Assembly: GCF_001713475.1 (NCBI RefSeq)
Contig: NZ_CP016499.1
Location: forward strand, 3,192,501-3,256,500
DNA length: 64,000 bases
Direction: 5' to 3'
Source: Agrobacterium sp. RAC06
GTDB taxonomy: Bacteria; Pseudomonadota; Alphaproteobacteria; Rhizobiales; Rhizobiaceae
Positions 51,254-59,444 of the stretch are shown here, piece by piece. Position 1 is the stretch's first letter. Each line of letters starts with the position of its first letter. The translations under genes were made by a program, and so were the position numbers. The notes below the pieces were generated by a model that worked only from the letters and a program-made list of their open reading frames with translations, did not search any database and had not been told where the DNA came from.

Positions 51254-51730
51254 TCAGGCGGCCAGATCTTCCAGGTCGCTACCCTTGAACATCTTGGCGA
51301 GGTTCAGGAAGCAGATCATGCCGTTCTCGTTGGCAATGATGCCTTCAGAGAAGGTCTTGTCGAAGGAAGCGGAAACTTCCGGAACCGGCTGAACCTGGCT
51401 CGACGGGATGGTCAGGATGTCCGAAACGCGGTCGACCAGCATGCCGATGACCATGTTGTGGACTTCGGCCACGACGATCGCCGAACGCTCATTGGCAACC
51501 GTGCTCTTCATGCCCAGCTTGTAGGCGAGGTCGATGATCGGGATGACCGAGCCGCGCAGGTTCATGACACCGATGACATCGGCCGGCGCATGCGGGATCG
51601 GCGTCGACGGGGCCCAGCCGCGGATTTCGCGAATGGTCGTGGTCTTGACGCAGAATTCCTGATCATGAAGCCGGAAGGCGATGATCTCGAGGGTCTCACT
51701 GCCGAAGCTGGTGGAGCTGATAGTTGCCAT
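51254..51730 (-). CDS. cheW: Chemotaxis coupling protein CheW
   Basis: A 158-residue single-domain CheW that links chemoreceptors to CheA. Typical stretches are EIIAFRLHDQEFCVKTTTIREI near residue 14, GVMNLRGSVIPIIDL near residue 60 and IGMLVDRVSDIL near residue 95. The start ATG at 51730 shares its A with the TAA stop of the chemoreceptor gene upstream, so translation is coupled. Confidence 0.93.
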   Translation of the reverse strand: MATISSTSFGSETLEIIAFRLHDQEFCVKTTTIREIRGWAPSTPIPHAPADVIGVMNLRGSVIPIIDLAYKLGMKSTVANERSAIVVAEVHNMVIGMLVDRVSDILTIPSSQVQPVPEVSASFDKTFSEGIIANENGMICFLNLAKMFKGSDLEDLAA

Positions 51731-53514
51731 TAGAAATCTTCCCAACCTTCCTGTACCTTGGCAGCGGCTGCGCCACCTGCGGCGCGAGCGACACTCGCCA
51801 TGAGTTTGCGTGCCGGTGATGCCACAGGTGAAGCATCGGGACGCGCTTCCATGACTTTATGCGAAGAGTGTTGCCCAATTCTAAACTGTGACACCAGTTC
51901 GCGCAGGGATGCCGCCTGTTTTGCGAGGCTATGGCTCGCAGCAGTCGATTCTTCGACCATGGCGGCATTCTGCTGGGTGTTCTGGTCCATGGCGTTGACC
52001 GCCTTGTTGATCTCCGACAGGCCGGTAGACTGTTCGCGCGAGGCTTCGACGATCGCTGCGACGTTGGTGTTGATGTCCTTGACTTCAATGACGATCTGCT
52101 CGAGCGCCTTGCCCGTCTCGCCTACCAGCTGGACACCCGTCTTCACCTGATCCGAGGAGGTGTTGATCAGCGCCTTGATCTCCTTGGCGGCCGTTGCCGA
52201 ACGCTGCGCCAGTTCACGTACTTCCTGGGCAACCACGGCAAAGCCCTTGCCGGCTTCACCTGCGCGGGCAGCCTCGACACCCGCATTCAGGGCCAGGAGG
52301 TTCGTCTGGAAGGCGATGTCGTCGATTACGCCGATGATGTTGGAGATCTCCTTCGAGGAGTTCTCAATCTGGCCCATAGCCTGGATCGCGTTCTTCACCA
52401 CCAAGCCGGACTTTTCAGCCCCTTCCTTGGTGCGCGCCACAAGCTGCCCTGCTTCGTTTGCTCGCTTCGAGCTGTCGGCGACCGTCTGGGTGATCTGTTC
52501 GAGCGCGGCAGCCGTTTCCTCGACGGCCGCTGCCTGCTGTTCGGTGCGCTTGGCGAGATTGTCCGATGCTTCGCGGATCTGCGAGGAGCCGGAGGCAATA
52601 GCATCCGTATTGTAGCTGACACCCTGCATCGCGGCTGCGATGCGTGTCATGGCGGCATTGAAGTCGGTGCGGATCTGCTCCAGCGACGGGATGAAGGGCT
52701 TATCGATGGTCGCCGTCAGGTCACCATTGGCGAGCGCCGTCAAACCCTTGGCGATTTCGTCGACGGCGTTGACGCGGCCGGTAATGTCGGTTGCGTATTT
52801 CACCACCTTGAAGACGCGGCCGCTGGCATCGAGGATCGGATTGTAGGATGCCTGGATCCAGACGATCTTGCCGCCCTTGCCGATGCGCTTGAACTCCTCA
52901 GAGACGAATTGTCCAGACGCGAGTTTTTTCCAGAACTCGCGATAGGCGTCGGTGCGCGCGTAATCCGCCTCGCAAAACATGGAATGATGCTTACCGGTGA
53001 TCTCGCCGAGCGTGTAGCCAAGGGTCGAGAGGAAGTTTTCGTTGGCCGTCAGTATCTCGCCCGTGGGCGTGAATTCGATCGTTGCCTGGACACGGGAGAT
53101 CGCTTCGAGCTTGCCGGAGTCTTCCGCACTCTTCTGCTTTGCCGCCGTGATGTCGCTGGCGAATTTGACGATCTTCCACAGCTTTCCGTTCTTGAAAACG
53201 GGATTGTAGGAGGCCTGGATCCAGATCTCGCTGCCGTCTTTCTTAAGACGCTTGTATTCGCGGCTCTCGAATTTCCCGGAATTGAGCATCGCCCAGAATT
53301 CTTGGTAGTCAGCGGTGGCGGTGTAGGCAGGATCACAGAAGATGCGGTGGTGCTTGCCCTTGATCTCTTCAAGGCTATAGCCGAGCGCCCGACAGAAATT
53401 TTCGTTCGCTGTGATGATCGTACCGTCGAGCTTGAATTCGATGACTGCCTGTGACCTCCCCAATGACTCAAGGATCGCCTTTGACTCCGCCCCAGGCAAC
53501 GCTATCAATCCCAT
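51730..53514 (-). CDS. Soluble chemoreceptor with two PAS domains (McpY-like)
   Basis: A 594-residue methyl-accepting chemotaxis protein with no membrane segment, so it is cytoplasmic. PAS domains span about residues 15-125 and 137-247; each has a similar TANENF...LGY core and ASYNP motif, suggesting duplication. A HAMP-like linker (about 250-300) precedes the signalling domain with its hairpin tip at IDDIAFQTNLLALNAGVEAA. The C-terminus ends GWEDF, a pentapeptide like the xWxxF tether that recruits CheR/CheB. The ligand or redox cue is unknown. It resembles S. meliloti McpY as I recall it. Confidence 0.9.
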   Translation of the reverse strand: MGLIALPGAESKAILESLGRSQAVIEFKLDGTIITANENFCRALGYSLEEIKGKHHRIFCDPAYTATADYQEFWAMLNSGKFESREYKRLKKDGSEIWIQASYNPVFKNGKLWKIVKFASDITAAKQKSAEDSGKLEAISRVQATIEFTPTGEILTANENFLSTLGYTLGEITGKHHSMFCEADYARTDAYREFWKKLASGQFVSEEFKRIGKGGKIVWIQASYNPILDASGRVFKVVKYATDITGRVNAVDEIAKGLTALANGDLTATIDKPFIPSLEQIRTDFNAAMTRIAAAMQGVSYNTDAIASGSSQIREASDNLAKRTEQQAAAVEETAAALEQITQTVADSSKRANEAGQLVARTKEGAEKSGLVVKNAIQAMGQIENSSKEISNIIGVIDDIAFQTNLLALNAGVEAARAGEAGKGFAVVAQEVRELAQRSATAAKEIKALINTSSDQVKTGVQLVGETGKALEQIVIEVKDINTNVAAIVEASREQSTGLSEINKAVNAMDQNTQQNAAMVEESTAASHSLAKQAASLRELVSQFRIGQHSSHKVMEARPDASPVASPARKLMASVARAAGGAAAAKVQEGWEDF

Positions 53515-53749
53515 CTGTATTCCCCCTCACAAGGATCCCTGCATGCACCGCTGACCAGTGCTACCATGTGAATATTAGCCTTGTGGGTTTAAGCAATCGT
53601 CAATGTTCAACGATTTTCTGAGGTGTCAGTGAGCGAAATTCGGTCATTTACCCTAAGAATTTGGGGGCTCTGAATTGACAAAAGGCAATCTTGAATCGAA
53701 AAATGCGCATATTATAATGCTATAATGTTGAATGCGTGGCTGGTGGGAG
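53515..53749. other. Intergenic region between chemoreceptor and arginase genes
   Basis: 235 bp without a supported gene, AT-rich around 53690-53730. It should carry the promoter of the chemoreceptor-cheW unit. A plus-strand TTGAAT-N16-TATAAT pair is also present. The repeated TATAATG motif (53713 and 53721) makes strand assignment uncertain. Confidence 0.4.
53691..53718 (+). promoter_or_regulatory. Possible sigma-70-like promoter facing arginase (antisense)
   Basis: TTGAAT at 53691-53696, a 16-bp spacer and TATAAT at 53713-53718 on the plus strand. Transcription would run antisense into the arginase gene. No plus-strand coding gene follows. Because the -10 region is near-palindromic it may instead serve the minus strand. 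Confidence 0.3.
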
Positions 53750-54685
53750 TCATCCGCCACGGGTCGGACGGTCCAGAATGCGGCGGCCGAAGAGGCTCGC
53801 AGCCAGTTCCACCATGACGCGGGCGCTGCGGCCTCGGTCATCGAGAAACGGGTTGAGTTCGACGAGGTCGAGGGATGAGACAAGCCCGCTGTCGTGCAAG
53901 AGCTCCATGATCAGATGCGCCTCGCGGAAGGTCGCGCCGCCCGGAACCGTGGTGCCAACGCCGGGTGCAACGTCGGGATCGAGGAAGTCGACATCGAGGC
54001 TGACATGCAGCAGCGCGTTGGCCTCGCGGACATCGGCCAGGATGCGTTTGACGATGCTGCCCATCCCCTCTTCATCGACGGCGCGCATGTCATAGACATT
54101 GACGGCATTCTCCGAGATCAGCCGGCGTTCCTCCTCGTCGACCGAACGGATGCCGACCTGGTAGACATGCCGTGGATCGACGAATGGCCGCTCGCTCGGA
54201 AGGATCGGGGCAAATTCAGCCTTGCCGCAGAAGAACGCGACGGGCATGCCATGGATATTGCCGGACGGAGAGGTCTCAGGCGCATTGAAGTCCGAATGGG
54301 CATCCAACCAGAGCACGTAGAGCGGTCGACCCACCACACTTGCATAACGCACCATGCCGGAAACGCTGCCCATGGAGAGGCTGTGGTCACCGCCGAGCAG
54401 GATCGGGACGGCACCGCTTGCCGCCGCCTCGTAAGTGGCGGCCTCGATCGCACGGGTGAAGGCGCCGACAACAGGCAGGTTCTTGGCGCGTGGCATGTCC
54501 GCCAGATCCGATGCCGGCTCCGGCCGAAGATCGCCGCGATCCTCGACGGTATAGCCGAGGTCACGCATGGCCGGACCGATCCCGGCAATGCGATAGGCTG
54601 CAGGCCCCATGGCACACCCGCCGCGGCCCGATCCTTCCTCGAGCGGTACCCCGATGAGGGCGACAGTCTTCTGTTGCATGGCCAT
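53750..54685 (-). CDS. rocF: Arginase
   Basis: A 311-residue ureohydrolase that splits arginine to ornithine and urea. Mn ligands are in LLGGDHSLSMGS (H101), VLWLDAHSDFN (D128, H130, D132) and SLDVDFLDP near residue 235. Length and motifs fit arginase better than agmatinase. It is divergent from an Lrp-type regulator, which probably controls it. The start ATG at 54685 is one of two adjacent Met codons. Confidence 0.92.
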   Translation of the reverse strand: MAMQQKTVALIGVPLEEGSGRGGCAMGPAAYRIAGIGPAMRDLGYTVEDRGDLRPEPASDLADMPRAKNLPVVGAFTRAIEAATYEAAASGAVPILLGGDHSLSMGSVSGMVRYASVVGRPLYVLWLDAHSDFNAPETSPSGNIHGMPVAFFCGKAEFAPILPSERPFVDPRHVYQVGIRSVDEEERRLISENAVNVYDMRAVDEEGMGSIVKRILADVREANALLHVSLDVDFLDPDVAPGVGTTVPGGATFREAHLIMELLHDSGLVSSLDLVELNPFLDDRGRSARVMVELAASLFGRRILDRPTRGG

Positions 54686-54770
54686 GTCTCTTCCTTCTCT
54701 TTATTGACCCGCATGATCGGGCAAAGCAACGTTCTCAAAAAGGTGGAACTTCGTCACAAAGCGCTATAGT

Positions 54771-54785
54771 TTGCGCAGATCGCAA
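54771..54785. promoter_or_regulatory. Candidate Lrp-type operator in the arginase control region
   Basis: The 15-bp sequence TTGCGCAGATCGCAA is a perfect inverted repeat (TTGCG-N5-CGCAA). It is centred 30 bp before the Lrp gene and 93 bp before arginase. The size matches Lrp/AsnC-family half-turn operators. A second, AT-rich repeat ATTTT-GT-AAAAT (54798-54809) overlaps the start of the regulator gene. Confidence 0.55.
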
Positions 54786-54807
54786 CCATCATGTGACATT
54801 TTGTAAA

Positions 54808-55233
54808 ATGGACGACCTCGATCGCACGATCCTCGGCGCATTACGCCAGAACGCCCGCCTGCCCGTCGCTTCGCTTGCGGCGATGACGGGGGCCTCGCGC
54901 GCGACGATTTCGGCCCGTATCGACCGGCTGGTGGCGAACGGAACGATCGCGGCCTTCACCATCCTGACCGGCAGCGAGATCCAGCCCAGCGGTGTCAGGG
55001 CGATCATCATGATTGAAGTGGTCGGGAAGTTTCACGACCGGGTGGCCCATCAGCTGCGCGGCATGCCCCAGGTGCGTTCCCTGCACAGCACGAACGGCAA
55101 GTGGGACTTCATTGCCGAGCTGGAGGAGCGGGATCTCGCGAGTTTCGACGAAACGCTCAGACGGATCCGGCTGATCGAGGGGATCAACTTCACCGAAACC
55201 AATATTCTCCTGAAGACCAGCAAGGTCGCCTGA
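54808..55233 (+). CDS. Lrp/AsnC-family transcriptional regulator
   Basis: A 141-residue Lrp-type protein. The N-terminal HTH contains DDLDRTILGALRQNARLPVAS and the recognition helix region MTGASRATISARIDRLVANG. The C-terminal RAM domain follows (GKFHDRVAHQLRGMPQVRSLH, GKWDFIAEL). The ATG at 54808 is preferred to a GTG five codons earlier. Divergence from arginase suggests that arginine or ornithine is the effector, as for rocF/arc regulators. Confidence 0.9.
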   Translation: MDDLDRTILGALRQNARLPVASLAAMTGASRATISARIDRLVANGTIAAFTILTGSEIQPSGVRAIIMIEVVGKFHDRVAHQLRGMPQVRSLHSTNGKWDFIAELEERDLASFDETLRRIRLIEGINFTETNILLKTSKVA

Positions 55234-55257
55234 CGGAGTTGGCCATCGGCGACCGGC

Positions 55258-58200
55258 TCAGTATTCCTTCTCATAGAAGATGCCGCCGCCAGCTCCGGAT
55301 CCACCTGCCTCGCCCTTCAGTTTCAATCCCCGGCCGATATCCAGGTTGATCGTCGCCTTGGCGCCGCCGTTGCCGCCCTGTTCCAGCTCGATATAGGTCC
55401 GGTCGTTGAGATATTTGCCGGCACTGATGCTGGTTCCCCCGGTCTCATCGGTGGAGATGTCGAGATCATCGATGCCGAGCGTGTTGCGCAGCGACTGGAA
55501 GAGCGAGGTGCCCTGTCCGCCGGCCAACTGCGCAGCCGCATCGGCAAGCTGGGCGATCTGCAGCGGCGACAGTCGCGACAGGGACTGGCCGAAGATCAAC
55601 TGGGCCAGAATTTCGTCCTGGGGCAGGGCAGGGGTCGAGCTGAAGGTCACTTGCGGATTGCTGGCGAGCCCTGTCAGCAGGATGACGATTGTGGCGTTGC
55701 CGGATGTGGTTGTTGCTTCCAGATCGAGCAATGGCACGAGATCGCCGCCAAAGGTGATGGTGGCGCGAGTGATGTCCAGCCGCTTGGTCAGGATCTGCAT
55801 GCGACCGCGCCTGAGTTCGAACGCGCCCGAGACCACCGGGGCGGCAGCGTTGCCGGTCAGGTTGATTGTTCCGCCGAGTTCCGCGTCGATACCGCGACCC
55901 CGGATGAAGGTCTGGGACGGCGAGGAAATGGTGAGGTCGAGTGCGATGGGGGCGCTTGCAGAGCGGCCCTCCGCCGGCGTCTGATCAGGTTGCTGCCGCA
56001 AGATTGCCGGCGGTGCATGGCGGTGTTCTATATCCAACGCCTCGAGGCTGGCAGGGCGGCTCTCGGAGAGGGTGATCGACGTGCGTGAAAGGTTGATCGC
56101 GCCGGCGAGTGTCGGGCCGTTCAGCAATTGCCCCGTGAGCGTGAGCCGGCCATCCGCCGTGCTGGTCACCGTATTGCCATCGACATAGACGGCCTGGTCC
56201 AGGTTGATCGTCAGGTCTGCCGGCAGCCCCGGGTTTGCGATATCGATGAAACCGCTTGCCGATATCCGTCCGCCGGTCGCGAGGTTTCCGGTGAGGCTCC
56301 CGATTTCGGCGCGCGTGCCGGTGAGGTTGACCGTCGTTGCAATCTGCTCGATCGCGAGGTTGCGTCTCACGTCGACGATACGGGCGCCGCTGGTGGACAC
56401 GGTGCCAGTGATGTTCGGCTGTGCGCCGGTTCCCCCGATCGTCAGGTTGACGCTGGCATTGCCCTCGGCGACGAAACCCTGGGCGGCCAGCTGGCCGTTG
56501 GCCGCGGACAGGGGGACATCACCCTGGACCTGGATATCGAGGCCAGGACCGCTCTGCAACGAGACCGCGCCGCCCGCCGTGAGGCCGATGCCAGCGCCAT
56601 TGATGCGGCTGTCCAGGGTCAGGTTCTGGTTTTCGAACCGGCCGTTTGCCGTGATGCCGAGCGGAGGCACCCCAGCGCCCCGCGTCTGGGCGATTGCCGC
56701 GTTCTGCCAGTCGAGGCGATAATCCGCAACGGGCGCCGCTGCCGTGCCACGCACCGTGACCGTGCCGGAAATCGTGCCTTCCGGCGCGATGTCGGGTGCA
56801 AGCGCTGCTGCGAGCGAGGCGGGAAGGGCGGTGATGTCGGCTGCGAGATCCAGCCTTTCACCCACGGTTCCAGACACTGCAATCCGGCCTGAACCTGCGG
56901 AAATGACGGTCTCGGCGATCGAGACCTGCCCGTCCGCGACGCGAACCGAGGTGGGGGATGCCAACGCGAGCGCAATGCCACGCGGTGCAGCGCTCAGTTC
57001 TTCGATCGCGACAGCGAGGCCTGCATCTCCCTGGTTCAGCGCGCCCCGGAGGAGCACAGGGGCATTGTCATAACGTCCGGTGATGTCGAAATCCGTGTCG
57101 GTGCCCGATCGCGTGAAGGCTAGTGTCACCGTATCCAGGCGGTTGGCGCCGGATGCAATACTCGCGGCGCGCACCGTGCCCTCGGCCGCAAGGGTCATAA
57201 CGTCGGACAGCCGAAGATCGATGGTCGGCTCCGCAATCGTCAGCGCACCTTGCCGGATTGCCGCGCCGGAAGCCTGAACGTCAGCCGCGAGCCTGCCCTC
57301 GCGAGAGGCGAGCGTCACCTCTCCCTTGAGATCGCCCGCGACGGTCTGGCCGGCAAGTGCGGCAAGCAGGCTCAGATCCGGAAAGTCGAATGCAATGTCG
57401 CCGCTTGGCAGCATGTCCGGGCCGAGATCGAGCGCGCCGGTCAGCCGGTTCGGACCGATGGCCAGATCGAGTGCGTCGACCCGCGTCACGCCATCGGCGC
57501 TGACGACCTGCGCCTTCGCATCGACCGGCTTCCCATCGATCTGGCCGCTTGCCATGAGGTTGGCGGAGGGCGCCTCGCGGTTTGCCACGCCGTCTATCTG
57601 GAGCGTCAGATCGTCAATACGATAACCGGCGGCTTGACCCTCCTCGACCACAAGGGTGACGGATGCCTCGGTCGCATCGAGTGGGCCGGACGCCGACAGG
57701 TTGAAGGAAGCAGGCGCTTCAAGTCGTTCGACGAAAAGTCCGATGTCCCGCAGCTGGCCGGTCAGGTCGGTGGCGATCATGCCGTCCTGATCGAGGGAGA
57801 GGGAGCCTTCGGCCTGGGCAATGTCACTCGTCAGCACGATCTCCCGCAGCGCCACCGCACTCGGGGCGACGAAATCGACCCGGGCGGACAGATCGACAGG
57901 ACCGTTGAGCCGGCTTGAAAGTGCGGGAGGCAGCAGGTCGGGTTCGGCCCGAACGGCAAGGCGCCCGGAAAATCCGTTGCTCGCCAGCGTGTATTCGCCG
58001 GAGCCTTGCAGATCGAGACCGTTGCTGTCGAAAACCAGTTGCTCGAAGGCGATCGTCTCCGAGCTCACGGTGAGCGGCGCTGTCAGCGTCAGCGGGCCCC
58101 TGACATAAGGGCGAATGGACTCGTCGCGGATGTCTGTTTCCTTGACCGATGCCTGGAGGTTGACCGGTCCCGCACGGTTTGCAAGGTCGAAGCTGTCACT

Positions 58201-59424
58201 GTCAGCCGACAGCGTCAGATCCGAGAAGCTGCCTTGGGGAACGGTGATTTCTGCCAGATCGGCGCGCAACGAAAGACTTGCGGCCGGTGCCTGTCCGGTT
58301 ACGGCAAGATCGAGGCTCCGCAGCCTCACGCCGCCGGTGAAATCTGATGACTGCGAGGTGATGCCGACCGGCTCACCGGTTGCACGGGCCGCCAGCCTGA
58401 GATCGTTTTGACCGTTCGGATCGTAAAGACCGGCGGCCTCGACTTCGGCCGTAGCGGTGGCAAACCGGCCCCGTTCGATGGCAACCGATCCGTCTGCACC
58501 CAGTCGGGCCGCGACATCGATCGCCGTTTCCCCGGCCAGGACGTCTCGCAGTTCGGGTGGAACGAGCCCGGCAAAAAGGCCGCCGCCATTTGCGGTCAGC
58601 ACTCGCGTTCCGTCCTCGGCGAGTTTGTGGCTGACGTCGACTGTAATCGTGCGTTCGCCGTCGAGCGACGCCATGACTTCGCCTGCCCAGTCATCGAGCG
58701 GTCCGTCGCCGTCCACCTTGATCGCCAGCGCCGGGAGGCCGGGCAGCTGCAGCCTTTCGCCGAGAAGACCTGCCGCCGGCTCCTGATAGTCCAGGTTGAT
58801 GCGCAACTGATTGTCGTTCGGCGCATAGAGCAGGTCGACCACGGCATTATTGCCGGGATCGTCCAGCCGTGTTGCGGTCAGTCGGCTTGCGATGGTTTCG
58901 CCGATGATCGTCAGTGACCCCAGTGCCGAAAGGTCAAGATCGCGCTCTGCGAGGGCCGCCCCGATTTCAATCGAGGGGAGGTCGATCGAGGCGACATCTA
59001 TCTCGACCGGCAACGAGAAAGGCTCTTCCGTTTGTGGTGTCTCTGCGGACTGAAGCGGTGCGCGCTCGACAGTCACCTGTCGTGCCGTGATGCGTTCGGC
59101 CGTGAAACGCTTGCGGATGAGATCGCGCGGCGTCCAGTCGAGCGAAAGATCATCTATGGTCGCATAGATGCCCTGACTGTCCGCCACCGTAATCTGATCG
59201 ACGGAAAACTGGCTGCTGAGCAGTGGTCCGGTGCCGGTCAAAGTGATCTGCTGATTGTCGGTCGAGATGAGCCTGGCAATCTGGTCGGCGAGAAACTGGC
59301 TTCCCGTGCGCGAGAAGCCGCCGACGAGAATGACCACCACAAAGAGCGCGATCAGCGCGGCCAACAGGCCGCCCAGCAGGCGAATCGTCCAGGTCAGGAT
59401 GCGCTTCAACCAGATCATGTTCAC
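55258..59424 (-). CDS. tamB: Translocation and assembly module inner-membrane protein TamB
   Basis: A 1388-residue TamB/AsmA-like protein. A single N-terminal membrane helix (about residues 13-35, LGGLLAALIALFVVVILVGG) is followed by a very long periplasmic beta-rich domain. The C-terminal DUF490 region (about 1000-1388) has PQVTFSSTPALPQDEILAQLIFGQ and ends GGGIFYEKEY. With TamA it spans the envelope and assists outer-membrane protein insertion or lipid transport. It starts 20 bp after tamA on the same strand. Confidence 0.93.
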   Translation of the reverse strand: MNMIWLKRILTWTIRLLGGLLAALIALFVVVILVGGFSRTGSQFLADQIARLISTDNQQITLTGTGPLLSSQFSVDQITVADSQGIYATIDDLSLDWTPRDLIRKRFTAERITARQVTVERAPLQSAETPQTEEPFSLPVEIDVASIDLPSIEIGAALAERDLDLSALGSLTIIGETIASRLTATRLDDPGNNAVVDLLYAPNDNQLRINLDYQEPAAGLLGERLQLPGLPALAIKVDGDGPLDDWAGEVMASLDGERTITVDVSHKLAEDGTRVLTANGGGLFAGLVPPELRDVLAGETAIDVAARLGADGSVAIERGRFATATAEVEAAGLYDPNGQNDLRLAARATGEPVGITSQSSDFTGGVRLRSLDLAVTGQAPAASLSLRADLAEITVPQGSFSDLTLSADSDSFDLANRAGPVNLQASVKETDIRDESIRPYVRGPLTLTAPLTVSSETIAFEQLVFDSNGLDLQGSGEYTLASNGFSGRLAVRAEPDLLPPALSSRLNGPVDLSARVDFVAPSAVALREIVLTSDIAQAEGSLSLDQDGMIATDLTGQLRDIGLFVERLEAPASFNLSASGPLDATEASVTLVVEEGQAAGYRIDDLTLQIDGVANREAPSANLMASGQIDGKPVDAKAQVVSADGVTRVDALDLAIGPNRLTGALDLGPDMLPSGDIAFDFPDLSLLAALAGQTVAGDLKGEVTLASREGRLAADVQASGAAIRQGALTIAEPTIDLRLSDVMTLAAEGTVRAASIASGANRLDTVTLAFTRSGTDTDFDITGRYDNAPVLLRGALNQGDAGLAVAIEELSAAPRGIALALASPTSVRVADGQVSIAETVISAGSGRIAVSGTVGERLDLAADITALPASLAAALAPDIAPEGTISGTVTVRGTAAAPVADYRLDWQNAAIAQTRGAGVPPLGITANGRFENQNLTLDSRINGAGIGLTAGGAVSLQSGPGLDIQVQGDVPLSAANGQLAAQGFVAEGNASVNLTIGGTGAQPNITGTVSTSGARIVDVRRNLAIEQIATTVNLTGTRAEIGSLTGNLATGGRISASGFIDIANPGLPADLTINLDQAVYVDGNTVTSTADGRLTLTGQLLNGPTLAGAINLSRTSITLSESRPASLEALDIEHRHAPPAILRQQPDQTPAEGRSASAPIALDLTISSPSQTFIRGRGIDAELGGTINLTGNAAAPVVSGAFELRRGRMQILTKRLDITRATITFGGDLVPLLDLEATTTSGNATIVILLTGLASNPQVTFSSTPALPQDEILAQLIFGQSLSRLSPLQIAQLADAAAQLAGGQGTSLFQSLRNTLGIDDLDISTDETGGTSISAGKYLNDRTYIELEQGGNGGAKATINLDIGRGLKLKGEAGGSGAGGGIFYEKEY

Positions 59425-59444
59425 TATCGTCCTGTCTTGCCCGG

